A stretch of 64,000 bases of DNA from Zygnema cylindricum (GCA_037447655.1 JBBHKE010001359.1:1-64000); one strand, 5' to 3'. Counted from the stretch's first letter, positions 12,984-23,837 are shown. Notes: generated from the sequence alone by a model not told the origin. Translations and numbers: made by a program.

Positions 12984-13683
12984 GGGTAACATTCCGTTAG
13001 ACGAAAAGTTAGGTTCATTACCAGACACCGTACGTTTTCGTACATAGTCGTACAAAGCCGTACCATAAAAAAAAAATCAGACGAAACATTGTTACTGGAA
13101 GGTTGTCGGGAAGCTCCAATGATGTAAGCGTAATTATTGACCGCTGGATGATTCACTTTTTGAGACCCGCGAAGCAATCGCGCACATCATAGTTGGAGCC
13201 CATTGGATGATTGCCATTCATTACCATTGGTACACGTGAAAAAGCAACAAAAAATATACTTTGAACAAGCGATCACAGGCGTGCACGTCGTAAAAGCCAT
13301 GTGCCGCCTGCCACGCTCAATGCAGGTCAGGTTGAAAATATCCTCGCACGCTCCGTCTGACATCCACCAACATTCAAAGTTTGTCGCGACCTTCAAAGTT
13401 TGCCTCGTCCTTTTCCAATTTTGTTTCGAAATATTGATTTCCATTTTCAAAATTAAAATCTGGCCGAAAACTTTATGTACTAATCATTAACCACCTCCGA
13501 TCGTACAGATATTCAGTTTGTAGATTTCTTTAAGATTTTTAGAATCGTGACTCTAACCTATGTGGCGCCAACCATAATTCAAGAAGGTGTGTTACTGGCC
13601 CAACATAATGTAGCGGACTTTCAGTAAACGTTGTCAATAGACTAGTCCGTACATTTTTTGGGACCGCCTAATGGAATGTTACC
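12984..13683. mobile_element. Harbinger-like MITE, family C
   Basis: Inverted termini GGGTAACATTCCGTTAG and CTAATGGAATGTTACC with TTA on the left and TTG on the right. The termini are related to family A at 20691, but the interior is different. It interrupts family A sequence. The short stretch left of it (12945-12980) matches the family A right end in the opposite orientation to 13687-14249, so the locus has been rearranged. No transposase. Confidence 0.55.
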
Positions 13684-13686
13684 TTG

Positions 13687-14249
13687 AGTCGATGTTCCAT
13701 CATGTAGAGTTTGTAAGCCATGTGTTCCAAATTGACTAGCGCCACGCAAGCTACCATCCGATATTGAATATCTTTAGGATTTTAAGCACCGAGAAACTTA
13801 ACTTCGATTCTTCTTTTGCATACCATGTATATACCTGCGTACATATCATCATACGACATAACTTTTATACTTTTAGCATACGCTAGTCTGTACTCCAGCT
13901 CATTTTTCAGGGTTTCTGTTTTCGAAAATAACGAAAGTCCTTTGAGAGAAGTAGTGTGACGAACAAAAGTTACCAAAAATAGCGTGACGAAGGAATGTTA
14001 CCATTTTTCGTTTTTATTTCGGTTGTATTTTGGAAAGCGTGTGTCATGTGCAAATCTAAAGATTTTCGTTAGTTTTCTATCAAGACACGTAGCTTAATCG
14101 TCCAGCATGTTACAAAATTTATTTTTTTGTATGTGCCAACCCGCCTCCTCGAGGTGGGTCGACAGTTACAAAGAAAAATGAAGCAAACTCCTCAAAGATG
14201 AACATCCGACGGCCAGTATAACCTCAGAGACCTTCGGAGAGTATGGGCA
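13687..14249 (-). mobile_element. Harbinger-like MITE family A, inverted fragment
   Basis: Reverse complement of about 20820-21350 of the complete family A copy, recognisable by CGAGGTGGGT, GACACGTAGCTTAATCGTCCAGC and the matching right half. It abuts AGATT and then an LTR end at 14255. Read on the minus strand it continues exactly from where the family A fragment at 16053-16166 stops. Confidence 0.7.
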
Positions 14250-14254
14250 AGATT

Positions 14255-14950
14255 TGAAATTTTAGGGGCTCCGTTGCCACAAAGAATTCGTAGGTCTAAA
14301 GGAAGCTAATCTAGATAGTGCCGACTCCAAGTTTATGTAAACCCAAATGACTGACCCCTTGACAATCAGAACCCCAATATAGCTTCTCCCTTGTGAAATA
14401 ACACTTTCTATGTGCTTAGTTCCACCACAGAATGCAATGTTAGAATATGAGATTTGGACACATTCACCCACTTTGACTTTCCCTTATAAATGTAGCCACC
14501 TAGGCTGGCAAAGACTCTAACCGACAACACCCCTGTGTAGCCAAGACTCCCGTGAGTTCGCAACAACAAGAATCACTGAAATTGGTCAACTGAGTTAATA
14601 GTTATGGCTGGCCAAAGTGTGCCTTTTGTACAGATGCTCTCTGGGAGAGTGGTGGCTACCTACCTGAAATATTCTAAGTCCTAAACCCCTCTCTAAACCC
14701 TCTATTACTGAGGTACGGACCAAGCATATTACTGTATTGGACATAAAGGTACGGGTGCCGCTGTACCTTTTGTACGGCCATCGTACGACATGACTAAAAA
14801 AGTCAACACATGTCCTATCCTGATTCGCTCTTATAATCCCACGAATTCCTGCTTCCAAATCTTATCCCTCCACGTGGCGCCAGGTCATGCCATGTCTAAA
14901 AAATGTTATCGTACAAGAAAGTACGGGTGCCGGAGTGCTTTTTGTACGCA
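14255..14950 (-). repeat. Second half of an LTR of element 2, inverted
   Basis: Reverse complement of about 16790-17467, the 3' half of element 2's 5' LTR. On the minus strand it ends ATTTCA followed by AATCT, the same five bases that precede the 5' LTR at 16167. This is best read as the missing half of element 2's own 3' LTR, displaced by an inversion. Confidence 0.8.
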
Positions 14951-14956
14951 AAAAAA

Positions 14957-15172
14957 ATGTCGCCACCACTCCCACCACCAAAAAAATCACCGCCTCCACC
15001 TAAACCAAAATCTCTACCCCCTCCGTGGGATCCATGTGCATTAGTGAAATGTTCCAATATTTTAACTTGTGAAAATATCAATTGTCAAGCCTCATGCGTT
15101 TGTAAGTATCCAAAAATGTTGATAGGGGGCAATTGTGTATCACCAGAACCACATCCTCCTTATCCTATGTAG
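14957..15172 (+). CDS. Extensin-like Pro-rich/Cys-rich exon, 5'-truncated
   Basis: An open frame of 71 codons from the first ATG outside the LTR fragment. The first 24 residues are a proline/lysine run of the type SPPLPPPKKSPPPPKPKS. A compact domain with seven cysteines follows (spacing C-x4-C-x5-C-x4-C-x3-C-x-C-x10-C), then a proline-rich tail and TAG. Proline-rich stretches joined to small Cys domains are typical of secreted cell-wall or extracellular-matrix proteins. I do not recognise this Cys pattern as a named family. No signal peptide is present, and the frame stays open leftwards into inverted LTR sequence. It is probably the last exon of a larger gene cut off by the inversion breakpoint at about 14950. 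Its upstream part would then be expected on the minus strand just beyond 19888. Confidence 0.45.
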   Translation: MSPPLPPPKKSPPPPKPKSLPPPWDPCALVKCSNILTCENINCQASCVCKYPKMLIGGNCVSPEPHPPYPM

Positions 15173-15378
15173 AGATAGATTTTGAACATTTTGTCTTTTA
15201 AGGAGATAGTTTTCTTTTCTTTCGCGAAGACTATGGTTTATTTTCCTACTGTTTTTATTAGTAAAAGGGGTGGGATAGGATGTTTTAGGTGTGGGGGAAA
15301 ATGTGGTGTGGAGAATTTAAAAATGTACTGTACGGTATCTACCAAAGGGCAACTTGATCGCAGTCGTATGGTAGAGTA

Positions 15379-15596
15379 CACCATGAATTGCTATTAGTGT
15401 TAATGGTTTTTTTTGCCACTTAAAACATATTTTCTTTGTACATACATGTCTGATTAAAGATCTGACGGTTGTGATTGAAAGGCGAGATTCTCACCTTCCG
15501 ATTAGCGTTCTCCATACAATAATCGGACAAATGTGCAAGGAGAAAAGTTGTTTTAAGAGGCGAAAACTTTGCTAACACTAATAACGATACCCGGTG
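15379..15596. mobile_element. Foldback MITE, short form, copy 3
   Basis: TA|CACCATGAATTGCTATTAGTG at the left and CACTAATAACGATACCCGGTG|TA at the right, 218 bp. The arms are complementary through ATGTCTGATT / AATCGGACAAATGTG blocks. It is the cleanest short copy in the window. Confidence 0.75.
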
Positions 15597-16052
15597 TACT
15601 GTACAGTACACCGCCAATCGTTATTAGCGTAATGTGTAATAATTCCATCCCACCTTTTTTTTTTTCAAATTCTCAAATACCAAAACTTTTTTTGTTATTT
15701 TGTTTATGCCATTTGGGGTTTTTTAAAAGTACTGTACAAAACGAAAGTACGTTGTCTTTGAAATAGTGTGGTGTACGGTTAATGTCAGGCCGTACAAAAT
15801 CGTACCTTTTTCAGTGAAAAAATATAATTAATGAGTTTTAGTAACTATGGACAAATGAGAATATGCGCTCTAAAAAGAGGATGAAATTGGGTTGTCAAAT
15901 ATCACGTTCGCACATATTCGTCCAACAACCACGTTTCGGCCGTGTAAACATACGATTTGTGTAAGATTTGTCCGATTTTTTATAAGTACTTATATAAGTG
16001 TAAGCATGTTTGCGACCGACATTTTTTTTTTCAAAGACCCAAATTAATATTA
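15597..16052. other. Gene-free; MITE end fragments
   Basis: Another foldback-MITE terminus (TACACCGCCAATCGTTATTAG) begins at about 15606 without an evident partner. An AAATAGTGTGGTGTACGG block at 15763, also seen inside the long MITEs at 29080 and near 37350, suggests a second terminus type. No gene. Confidence 0.5.
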
Positions 16053-16166
16053 GGGTGATATTCCATCAAGCAAAAAGTGGCGTAGTTTATAGATATCCGT
16101 GACTTTCCGTACCAAATCGTACCGCAAATTTTGTTTTTATAAAAAAAACAACTTTATAAAGAATCT
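16053..16166 (+). mobile_element. Harbinger-like MITE family A, left fragment
   Basis: TTA|GGGTGATATTCCATCAAG begins the fragment. It follows the complete copy at 20691 for 114 bp and ends GAATCT at the base where element 2's 5' LTR starts. Element 2 therefore inserted into this MITE copy. Confidence 0.8.
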
Positions 16167-17467
16167 TGTTGATATTTGAGTATTTTTTAGGTCTGTTTTA
16201 GTAGAGGAAAAAGAGCAAAGCAGTATGCCTCTAACTCCCTTCTCCAAGCCCCCACACTTCTTGTAGTCACTGAAGGCTGGACAAGGAGCTAGAGCCATGG
16301 CTGCCTAGGCTCTCTATAGAGAAAGGGTGTTGATTTGGTAGACTTACCAAATAGGTATGTGACGGACCCAAGAATTGATTGTGGTACCTACTATCCGTCA
16401 AGTAGCGAGTAGACGGTAACATCATCCATTTAGTTTACAACAAATGCCAGGACATAATCGGTTTGGTAGATATTTAAATAGTAAAGTAGGGTTTTCCATT
16501 TGACTGGATTATGGTTTATATGGCATAGAAACAATTATACTTTTAAGTACCGAACGAAACAAATAGTACGGACATTTGTTTCGAGGGTTCGAATGAAATG
16601 CCGAAATAAATCGGACAGCCGTGATAAGCGCCGCCTACTCGAAAGGATAATGTGGTGGTTTGCAGACGTCACTACTCCGGATGACACGTGGCGACATCAT
16701 ACAGGTTGCGGAATCTCCGGAACGGAACACAACAAATCCAGATGTGGCAAATGTCACATTATGGCAATATCGTACACTCTTCAAACAGAAAGTACTCTGG
16801 CACCTGTACTTTCTTGTACGGTACCGTTTTTCGGACGTGGCATGACGTGGCGCCACGTTGAGAGATAAGATTTGGAGCAGGAGTTTCGAGGATTATAAGA
16901 GCGAATCCGGATAGGACATGTGTTGATTTTTTTAGTCATGTCGTACGATGGCCGTACAAAAGGTATAGCGGCCCTTGTACCTTTATGTACTATACAGTAA
17001 AATGATTGGTCACTACCTCAGTATTAAGGGGTTTAGAGAGGGGTTTGGGACATAGAATATTTCAGGTAGGTAGCCACCTCTCTCCCAGAGAGCATCTGTA
17101 CAAAAGGCACACTTTGGCCAGTCATAACTATTAACCCAGTTGACCAATTTCAGTGATTCTTGTTGCTGCGGACTCAGGTGAGCTACAAGCGGCTGTATTC
17201 AGTCAGAATCTTTGCCTGCCTAGGTGGCTGCATTTCTAAGGGAAAGTCAAAGTGGGTTAATGTGTCCAAATCTCATATTCTAACTTTGCATTTTGTGGTG
17301 GAACTGAGCACACAAAAAGTGTTATTTCACCATGGAAAAGCTATATTGGGGTTCTGACTGTCAAGGGGTCAGTCATTTGGGTTTATATAAACTTGGAGTC
17401 GGCACTATCTAGATTAGCTTCCTTTGGACATGCAAATTTTGTGTGGCAAAGGAGCCCATAGATTTCA
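16167..17467 (+). repeat. 5' LTR of element 2
   Basis: 1301 bp, TGTTGATATTTGAG to ATTTCA. The left end is fixed by the 3' LTR start at 19334 and by the target duplication AATCT at 16162-16166. The right end is fixed by the PBS. An antisense tRNA-like stretch lies at about 16361-16425. Confidence 0.9.
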
Positions 17468-19315
17468 GGTTATGGGCCCACCATCTAGGGTGCCTATGTT
17501 CGATGGAATAGACTTCACTTATTGGGAGTTTACGATGGAGGGATTGCTTTTCGAAAAGCACTTGTGGGGAATTGTTTTGGGACAAGGGAGGTGTCCGCCA
17601 CCGGGCTTTGGAGGAACTCACTATCGAGAATCATTTGGGGCTTTCGAGAGAACTAACCGCAGTAACGATGCAACGGAAGGTGAAGGAAAAATCATTACCA
17701 TAGAAGGGAAAAAAGGGGAGATGGATAAAGGGACACCGATGGTGAGGGGAGCTAAGCTCTCGGCTACAGTTCCACTTGTGGGGATTATAACAAAACCAAA
17801 AACTGAAGAAAATGACAGAAAAATTTGGGAATATAAAAACACTATAGCAAAACATCTCATACTTAGAAATGTGTTTAAGTCCAAAGCTATCACTCTTTTA
17901 AATCTAACCAAGTGTTTGCAAATCTGAGAAACAGATATTCAGATTTATAAGAGTGAGACTATACAGAGGCACAGGTTAGTAAAACAGGAAATAGAGGCCT
18001 ATGTTGATAAAGGCGGTAGCATGATAGAGTTTTGCAATGATATTGTTGCGTTATATGTTGAGCTAGCTAGTGCGGGATATGTAGAATCTGAGGAGAGGAG
18101 GATTAATACACTAATGATGAAGCTCCCAGATGAGTACGAAGACATCATTTACCGTATATAGAGAATGGATGTCTCCTCATGGACTTGGAGCATTACCATG
18201 GGGATAATTCTTGTGAGGGAAAGCAGTTTGGAGCTTGTAGGGGAAGTGACAGGGTGAATGCATTTACAGCTAGTAGTGACTGGCGGAAGCGTGATGAGAA
18301 AAACGGCGGTGACGAGCGGAAGCATGATGAGAGTAAGAAAGACAAACGTAAACCTTATCGAAACTTTGGTGGAAAGAGAGGGAGAGGAAAAGAAAGGGGA
18401 GCTTTGAAAAAAAGGGTTTGCTTCTTTTGTAGAGAACCGGGTCACTATATAGAGGAGTGTCCTCGTTTGGAAGAACTTAGAAGTTGGAGTGTGAATGAGG
18501 AGGAAGAAAGGGAAGAGGAGAAAGAGGATGAAGATATCTTGGAGCTTCTTCACATCGGTAGAATGGAGAAGAGAGAAAAGTACATATAAATTCCACCAAG
18601 GCAACAATGTGCTTTTGGAGGTATAAGGGAAGTAAAGAGAGAAGATGTACTTGCGGATGTCGAGGAGTGTAGAGTGTATGACTTAGAAATGAGAAAGTCA
18701 GATCTAGGATCCATAAGTGAAAACGGGAAAGATAAAATTAATGAGGACAATTTCATACATATTTTGGAAACTGAAAACTGGTCGGAAATGGAGACTTCAA
18801 CGGACTCCGAGGAAAAGGGAGAAGTGAAACAAGAAAGGGTTTTAAAGGATAAGGGAGAAAAAGAATATATAATGAAAGGTTTAGGGGAGGAGAAATATTT
18901 ATTGGGAATAAATTTAGAAAGTGAGGGTGAGGAAAGTTCAATTTTTGGGGGGAAAGGGTTTGATATCACTAAAGGGAGTGATGGCATTTATAAAAGTGTG
19001 CTTGTAAAAGGGTTAGCATCTGGATGTTTGTAGCAGATTGGAGATGGGGCTGGCTGTTTTGATCGCAAGAGTGAAATCGGTTTGTGTATGGATGGAAAAG
19101 TGATGAGGTGGATAAAATCTTTGCTCCGATTTATGAAAAGTGGGATGTTAAATAAAATGTGTGATGTAATTATTATTTCGATTCATCTAATGGATTGTGT
19201 TAAATACGAGAGTATTTTCTTAAGTTTTATGAAAGGAAAAGGAAGAAAGAAAAAGAAAAAGAAAAAAAAGAGGGGATGTTTGCTTATTTGTTTGTGGGAG
19301 TTGAAAGGAAAATAG
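17430..19315 (+). pseudogene. Gag plus unknown acidic extension, decayed
   Basis: The reading frame opens in the LTR, crosses the PBS and encodes a DUF4219/UBN2-type copia Gag (GPPSRVPMFDGIDFTYWEFT, LPDEYEDIIYRI). A stop interrupts it at 17925 and another near 18160, and the frame shifts near 18230. The CCHC knuckle CFFCREPGHYIEEC lies at 18419-18460. After a TAA at 18587 the same frame continues IPPRQQCAFGGIREV, matching the region just before the protease of element 6. It then diverges into about 240 codons rich in E, D and K with no similarity I can name, ending KGK-stop at 19315. The sequence between Gag and the polypurine tract thus replaces all of pol. Confidence 0.8.
17468..17483 (+). 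other. Primer-binding site, internal (half-tRNA) Met(i) type
   Basis: GGTTATGGGCCCACCA is complementary to the anticodon stem-loop of plant initiator tRNA-Met (TGGTGGGCCCATAACC) and not to its 3' end. Priming would need a tRNA cut near nucleotide 40, as established for Drosophila copia and Saccharomyces Ty5. The ATG inside it, which pairs with the CAU anticodon, is in frame with Gag. Confidence 0.85.
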
Positions 19316-19320
19316 ACTAG

Positions 19321-19333
19321 AAAATAAAGGGAG
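19321..19333 (+). other. Polypurine tract of element 2
   Basis: AAAATAAAGGGAG directly precedes the 3' LTR start. Element 6 has the equivalent AAAATAAGGGGAG in the same position. Confidence 0.85.
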
Positions 19334-19887
19334 TGTTGATATTTGAGTATTTTCTAGGTCTGTTTTAGTATAGGAAAAAGAGCAGAGACAGTCTGCCTCT
19401 AACTCCCTTCTCCAAACCCCCACACTTGTTGTAGTCACTGAACGCTCGACAAGGAGCTAGAGACATGGCTGCCTAGGCTCTCTATAGAGAAAGGGTGTAG
19501 ATTTGGTAGATTTACCAAAAACGTATTTGACGGACCCAGGAATTGATCGTAGTACCTACCGTCCGTCAACTAACCAGTAGCCGGTAGTCTTATCCGTTTA
19601 GTTTAGGACTAGTGCTAGGACCTTATAGGTTTGGTAGATATTAAAATATTATTAAGTAGGGTTTTCCATTTAATTGGATTACGGTTTATATGGCATAGAA
19701 ACAATTATACTTAAGTACCGAACGAAACAAATAGTACGGACATTTGTTTCGACGGTCCGTATGAAATGCCGAAATAAATCGGACGGCCATGATTAGCGCC
19801 AGCTACACGCAAGGATAATTTGGCGATTTGCGGACTTCACCGCTCCAGATGACACGTGGCGACATCGTACAAATGCGGAATCTCACT
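19334..19887 (+). repeat. First part of the 3' LTR of element 2
   Basis: Follows the 5' LTR for 554 bp and then stops abruptly after GCGGAATCTC. The remaining part of an LTR, in inverted orientation, is at 14255-14950. Several percent divergence from the 5' LTR indicates an old insertion. Confidence 0.85.
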
Positions 19888-20690
19888 GCTGACGGTTTAA
19901 ATAAAAAATACTACAAAACTCACTGAAAAAAAAAATTGTCCGAATGTTTTTCAAAATTTAGACATGACGTATAATTTTCTATCGATCGATGTGCAACTCA
20001 ACCATGTTACTATTCATTTTCATTTTGCGACCAATACAATATGGGTCTTAAGGCCATATTGTATGTTTTGCGCACAATAGGAATATTGTATAGGCCTACT
20101 TTCACCTACATTTGAACTATGAGTCAAACCCTAGAAGAAGAGGGGTCTTTAAGAATACCGTACGGAAACGGTATGAGCTTTTCGACGTGGCATAAGGCCG
20201 CCAGCCAAATGATAAGCCCGTAGTGTTCACAGTGTCAAATCCAAAAACGGTGCAGTAATCAATCCTTATTGGTTCGGTATTGGACATATTTTGTTGTTTT
20301 TTAAGCATTTCAAACCATGGATGATTTTTATAATTATTATCACGGCGCACCGTCAGATTATAAACTTGGAGGACCAAGGTTGAAACTTTTTATATTATTT
20401 TTCTTAAGGATTTGATCTCGATACTGTACAACCAAACTCAGCGTCGAACTTGTTCACACCTTAATACAAAAGATCCACCTTCAGATTCATAGTTCTTTCC
20501 ATTCCATATTTAATTCGATAACTCGCGTCAACAATAGTTCGGAATTCTCAAATGAAAAAAATGTCGAGGGACCAACAATACCAAAACAACGAGCTAGTAT
20601 GTTCCCCCTTCCAAACAAAAAAATAGTAAATCATTTTCGGCCCATTGAACTACAACATGTCACGTCTCCAGTGTCAAATGGTGATTTTAA
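19888..20690. other. Gene-free stretch beyond the inversion breakpoint
   Basis: No coding sequence recognised. Under the inversion model this segment was originally joined to 14950 onwards, so an upstream exon of the Pro/Cys-rich gene could be on its minus strand. None could be identified. Confidence 0.4.
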
Positions 20691-21429
20691 GGGTGACGTT
20701 CCATCAGACAAAAAATGGGGTAGTTAACAGAAATCCACGACTATCCGTACCAAACCGTACCGCTTATTTTGTTTTTATATGAAAAACAACATTACAAAAA
20801 ATCTTGCCAATATTTTCCGAAGGTCTAGAAGGCAATACTGACCGCTGGATGTTCATCCAAGAGGCGCTCGCTTCATTTTTCTCTATAACTGTCAACGTAC
20901 CTCAAAGAGGTGGGTTGGCAGATACAAAAAAAAAAAATCATGACACGCTGGACAATTAAGCTACGTGTCATGATGGAAAACCAAAGAAAATTGACAAAAT
21001 TTGCACATGACACGCGCTTTTAAAAATACAACCGAAAATAAAAATGTAATTTCGTAACTCTCCCTCGTCACTCTATTTTCAGAACCTTTTGTTTGTCACA
21101 CTATTTTTATCAAAAGACTTTCATTATGTTAAAAAACAGGAACCCTAAAAAATGCGTTGGCGTAGAAGCATGGCGTCTGCAAAAAGTATAACAACCTTTT
21201 ATCGTATGATGATTTCGTACGAAGGTACAAGGTACACAAGTGAAGATTTGATGTAAACTTTGTCGGTGCTAAAAATCTTAAAGATATTTAATATCGGGTT
21301 GTAGCTAAGTGGTGCTAGTAAATTAAGAACTCGTGGTTTACAGACTCTTCGTGATGGAACTTCGATTTTATCAACCCGGTCTGTAGAGTTAGCCGTACGA
21401 TTACAGAAACTTCTGATGGAATGTCACCC
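20691..21429. mobile_element. Harbinger-like MITE family A, complete copy
   Basis: TAA|GGGTGACGTTCCATCAGA at the left and TCTGATGGAATGTCACCC|TAA at the right: 18-bp inverted termini with one mismatch and a perfect TAA duplication. Length 739 bp, no transposase. This copy is the reference for the fragments at 13687 and 16053. Confidence 0.85.
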
Positions 21430-21751
21430 TAAGTCGATATTCGATATTTGTGCTCCTCAAGAGGGCATTAAAGCCTTAAGTTCCCGATTGGAGCCCTGTA
21501 TTATGTCAACCAATAACGTGTATTGAAAATGCAAATTCATATAAAAAAAGAAAACAACCATATAAATGACAACCAAATGGTGTGCGACATTACTAAACTC
21601 GGTACTTCAAATTGGATAACATATCAATTTGAGACTTCTTTAAGTAATTTTACCGTTTTTAGGCCCTTTAAGGATTTTTTAGTATTTAAAGGCTCCTGTC
21701 GCTCATTTTGGCATATCATCATATAATCGCGACTTATTAACGTGTGATTAT

Positions 21752-22062
21752 TAAGGCGCGTGCGTCGGTCGTTTTTCATTCGCTGTTTGGGCGGTACATT
21801 AACTAAAATCACCCCCTCGAGGTGATTTTGGATGAAGTTTTTTTCTGGGCTGGATTCTCTTGCCCGGGAGTCGAAAAGGGGAAAACGCCAAAATGCGTTC
21901 ACATGACGACAAACACGCTGTACATCCAAAGTATGAATTGACGTTCACTGTACTTTGGTAAACATGATGTTATCGTACGGCTAAAGTTTTTGTCAAAGTT
22001 CCCTGAATTTTAGGGCAAAAAGACAGAGAAAAGTAGATACTTTAACACATGGGGACGTACCC
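21752..22062 (-). mobile_element. Family B element, fragment
   Basis: Reverse complement of about 2650-2960, ending ACATGGGGACGTACCC before TTA at 22063. The left boundary is uncertain. It includes a small palindrome, AAAATCACC...GGTGATTTT, also seen at 2895. Confidence 0.6.
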
Positions 22063-22934
22063 TTAGATACCAGTTAATGCAGGGGCATGTCCATGGTTGT
22101 GACGCTTTCAGTTTTCTTTAATCCAATATAGGTTTCGGAATTTCTGTTTTCGGGTCCGAATATCAGACCATGTTACTTGGATCCAAAATATATCGTACGG
22201 TGCCAGCGTGACATAATGGATGGGGGCGAATCTTTTGGGGGCTCGACTTTTGTTCGTTTGCGCCGCCTTTTGGAGATAAGGATGCGTTTTCAATGACGGT
22301 TTGTGAGTCAGGACACGTGTCAGCACCCTATGTCCCGATGGAGACATCCCGCGTCCATTTCTCAATTTCTCCAGCAAGATCCGAGAACGACAATGGAGTT
22401 CGGGGAGCCAAGTCGCGACAAAATTATCGTTAGAAGAGCTAATAATTTAGGATATAAATGAAAAAAGGCATGGAAAGAAGCCCTAAGCGTCCGTACTATC
22501 CGGCCAAATTTTTTCTTCCGTCAGACACCTCGCTACGGAAATTAGTTTTTTCAGGCCGATTCTGACGATCCACGGCGTTATTTTCCACTATTCCAGGAAT
22601 TATGGAGGAGAAGGCGATTGGTTTGATCCACTCTGGCGTCCACGTCACCAAGCTTTAGAAGCATGCGTTGTTTTGACGTGGACGTATTGGTTATAACCCG
22701 TAGTAAATTTACGTGGCATTAACTGATTCGCTAATGATGAACTACAGGACTGTACGTCTGCCGCTGGGATAAATGCACCTTTCAGAACAAAAATGTACTT
22801 ATTTTTCATCAGCGTGTGGGTCCGCCCTAAGCAGATGCAATAAAAACTGGGAAAAGTGCGTCGCCGATGCGCACTAAATCCTGTCCCTTCCAATCGACTG
22901 TCCTTTATGTCGCCACGTCACCGTTTCCTGAAGC
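22063..22934. other. Gene-free upstream region
   Basis: No gene recognised. The last 15 bases before 22935 run into the tandem array through a small palindrome, GAAGCATGCTTC. Part of the transporter's regulatory region may lie here, but nothing specific can be assigned. Confidence 0.4.
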
Positions 22935-23790
22935 ATGCTTCCAAAACATGAACTGCCGAACTGCGCACATGGAAGCGTGAAAGTTTCAATGATACCGACG
23001 AAGCCGTGCCTCAATTTGAAAATTGAAACGAAGCCAAAAAGCCTGTCCAGTGTCCACCGTATCACAAGAAGTACAGTACTGTACTGTATTGTACTGCATT
23101 TTTGTAGGTATGAAGTAGAAACCCTAATTCACAATTTTCTGTTTTTCATTCCCCGTAGAATGCTTCCAAAACACGAACTGTCGAACTGCGCACATGGAAG
23201 CGTGAAATTTTCAATGATACCGACGAAGCCGTACCTCAATTTGAAAATTGAAACGAAGCCAAAAAGCCTGTCCAGTGTCCACCGTATCACAAGAAGTACA
23301 GTACTGTACTGTATTGTACTGTACTGCCTTTTTGTAGGTATGAAGTAGAAACCCTAATTCACAATTTTCTGTTTTTCATTCCCCGTAGAATGCTTCCAAA
23401 ACACGAACTGTCGAACTGCGCACATGGAAGCGTGAAATTTTCAATGATACCGACGAAGCCGTACCTCAATTTGAAAATTGAAACGAAGCCAAAAAGCCTG
23501 TCCAGTGTCCACCGTATCACAAGAAGTACAGTACTGTACTGTACTGTACTGCATTTTTGTAGGTATGAAGTAGAAACCCTAATTCACAATTTCCTGTTTT
23601 TCATTCCCCGTAGAATGCTTCCAAAACACGAACTGCCGAACTGCGCACATGGAAGCGTGAAAGTTTCAATGATACCGACGAAGCCGTGTTTCATTTAAAA
23701 TTCGAAACGAAGCTAAAAAGCCTCTCCACCGTATCACAGGAAGTACTGAAATTTTGTAGTCATGAAATAGAAACCCTAATTTACAATTTT
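22935..23790 (+). repeat. Tandem array, 225-230 bp unit, about 3.8 copies
   Basis: Units start at 22935, 23160, 23390 and 23614, each with ATGCTTCCAAAACA. They are about 95% alike by eye, except that the fourth is shortened and decayed. Each unit contains an ATG-led open stretch (MLPKHEL...), a (GTACT)n palindromic tract, TTTTTGTAGGTATGAAG, a telobox AAACCCTAA and a CCCCGTAG just before the next unit. The array stays open in one frame for over 130 codons, which follows from the unit length and is not evidence of a protein. It ends 48 bp before the transporter ATG. Confidence 0.85.
23119..23779 (+). promoter_or_regulatory. Four teloboxes upstream of the transporter gene
   Basis: AAACCCTAA occurs once per tandem unit, at 23119-23127, 23349-23357, 23574-23582 and 23771-23779. 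In plants this motif is a known promoter element of highly expressed growth-related genes. The spacing follows the array period. Regulation of the downstream gene by these copies is inference. Confidence 0.5.
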
Positions 23791-23837
23791 CATTAGCAAA
23801 TAACTCAATAAAGGCATCGAATAAGCAGATTTTCAGG

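Larger units (their letters stand above)
16167..19887 (+). mobile_element. Element 2: gag-only LTR retrotransposon
   Basis: 5' LTR, half-tRNA PBS, a 1.87 kb internal region encoding only Gag plus an acidic region of unknown origin, a polypurine tract and the first 554 bp of a 3' LTR. No protease, integrase, RT or RNase H sequence is present between the LTRs, so the element was non-autonomous (TR-GAG-like). Element 6 is the nearest autonomous relative in the window: it has the same PBS, similar Gag and the same tagactagaaaataa bases before the polypurine tract. The target duplication is AATCT, with its second copy displaced to 14250-14254. Confidence 0.85.

Noticed and set aside
22935-23698. 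Long ORFs MLPKHELPNCAHGS... across the tandem array.
   Set aside because: The frame is kept open by the unit length. The reading has no domain, and the decayed fourth unit loses it.
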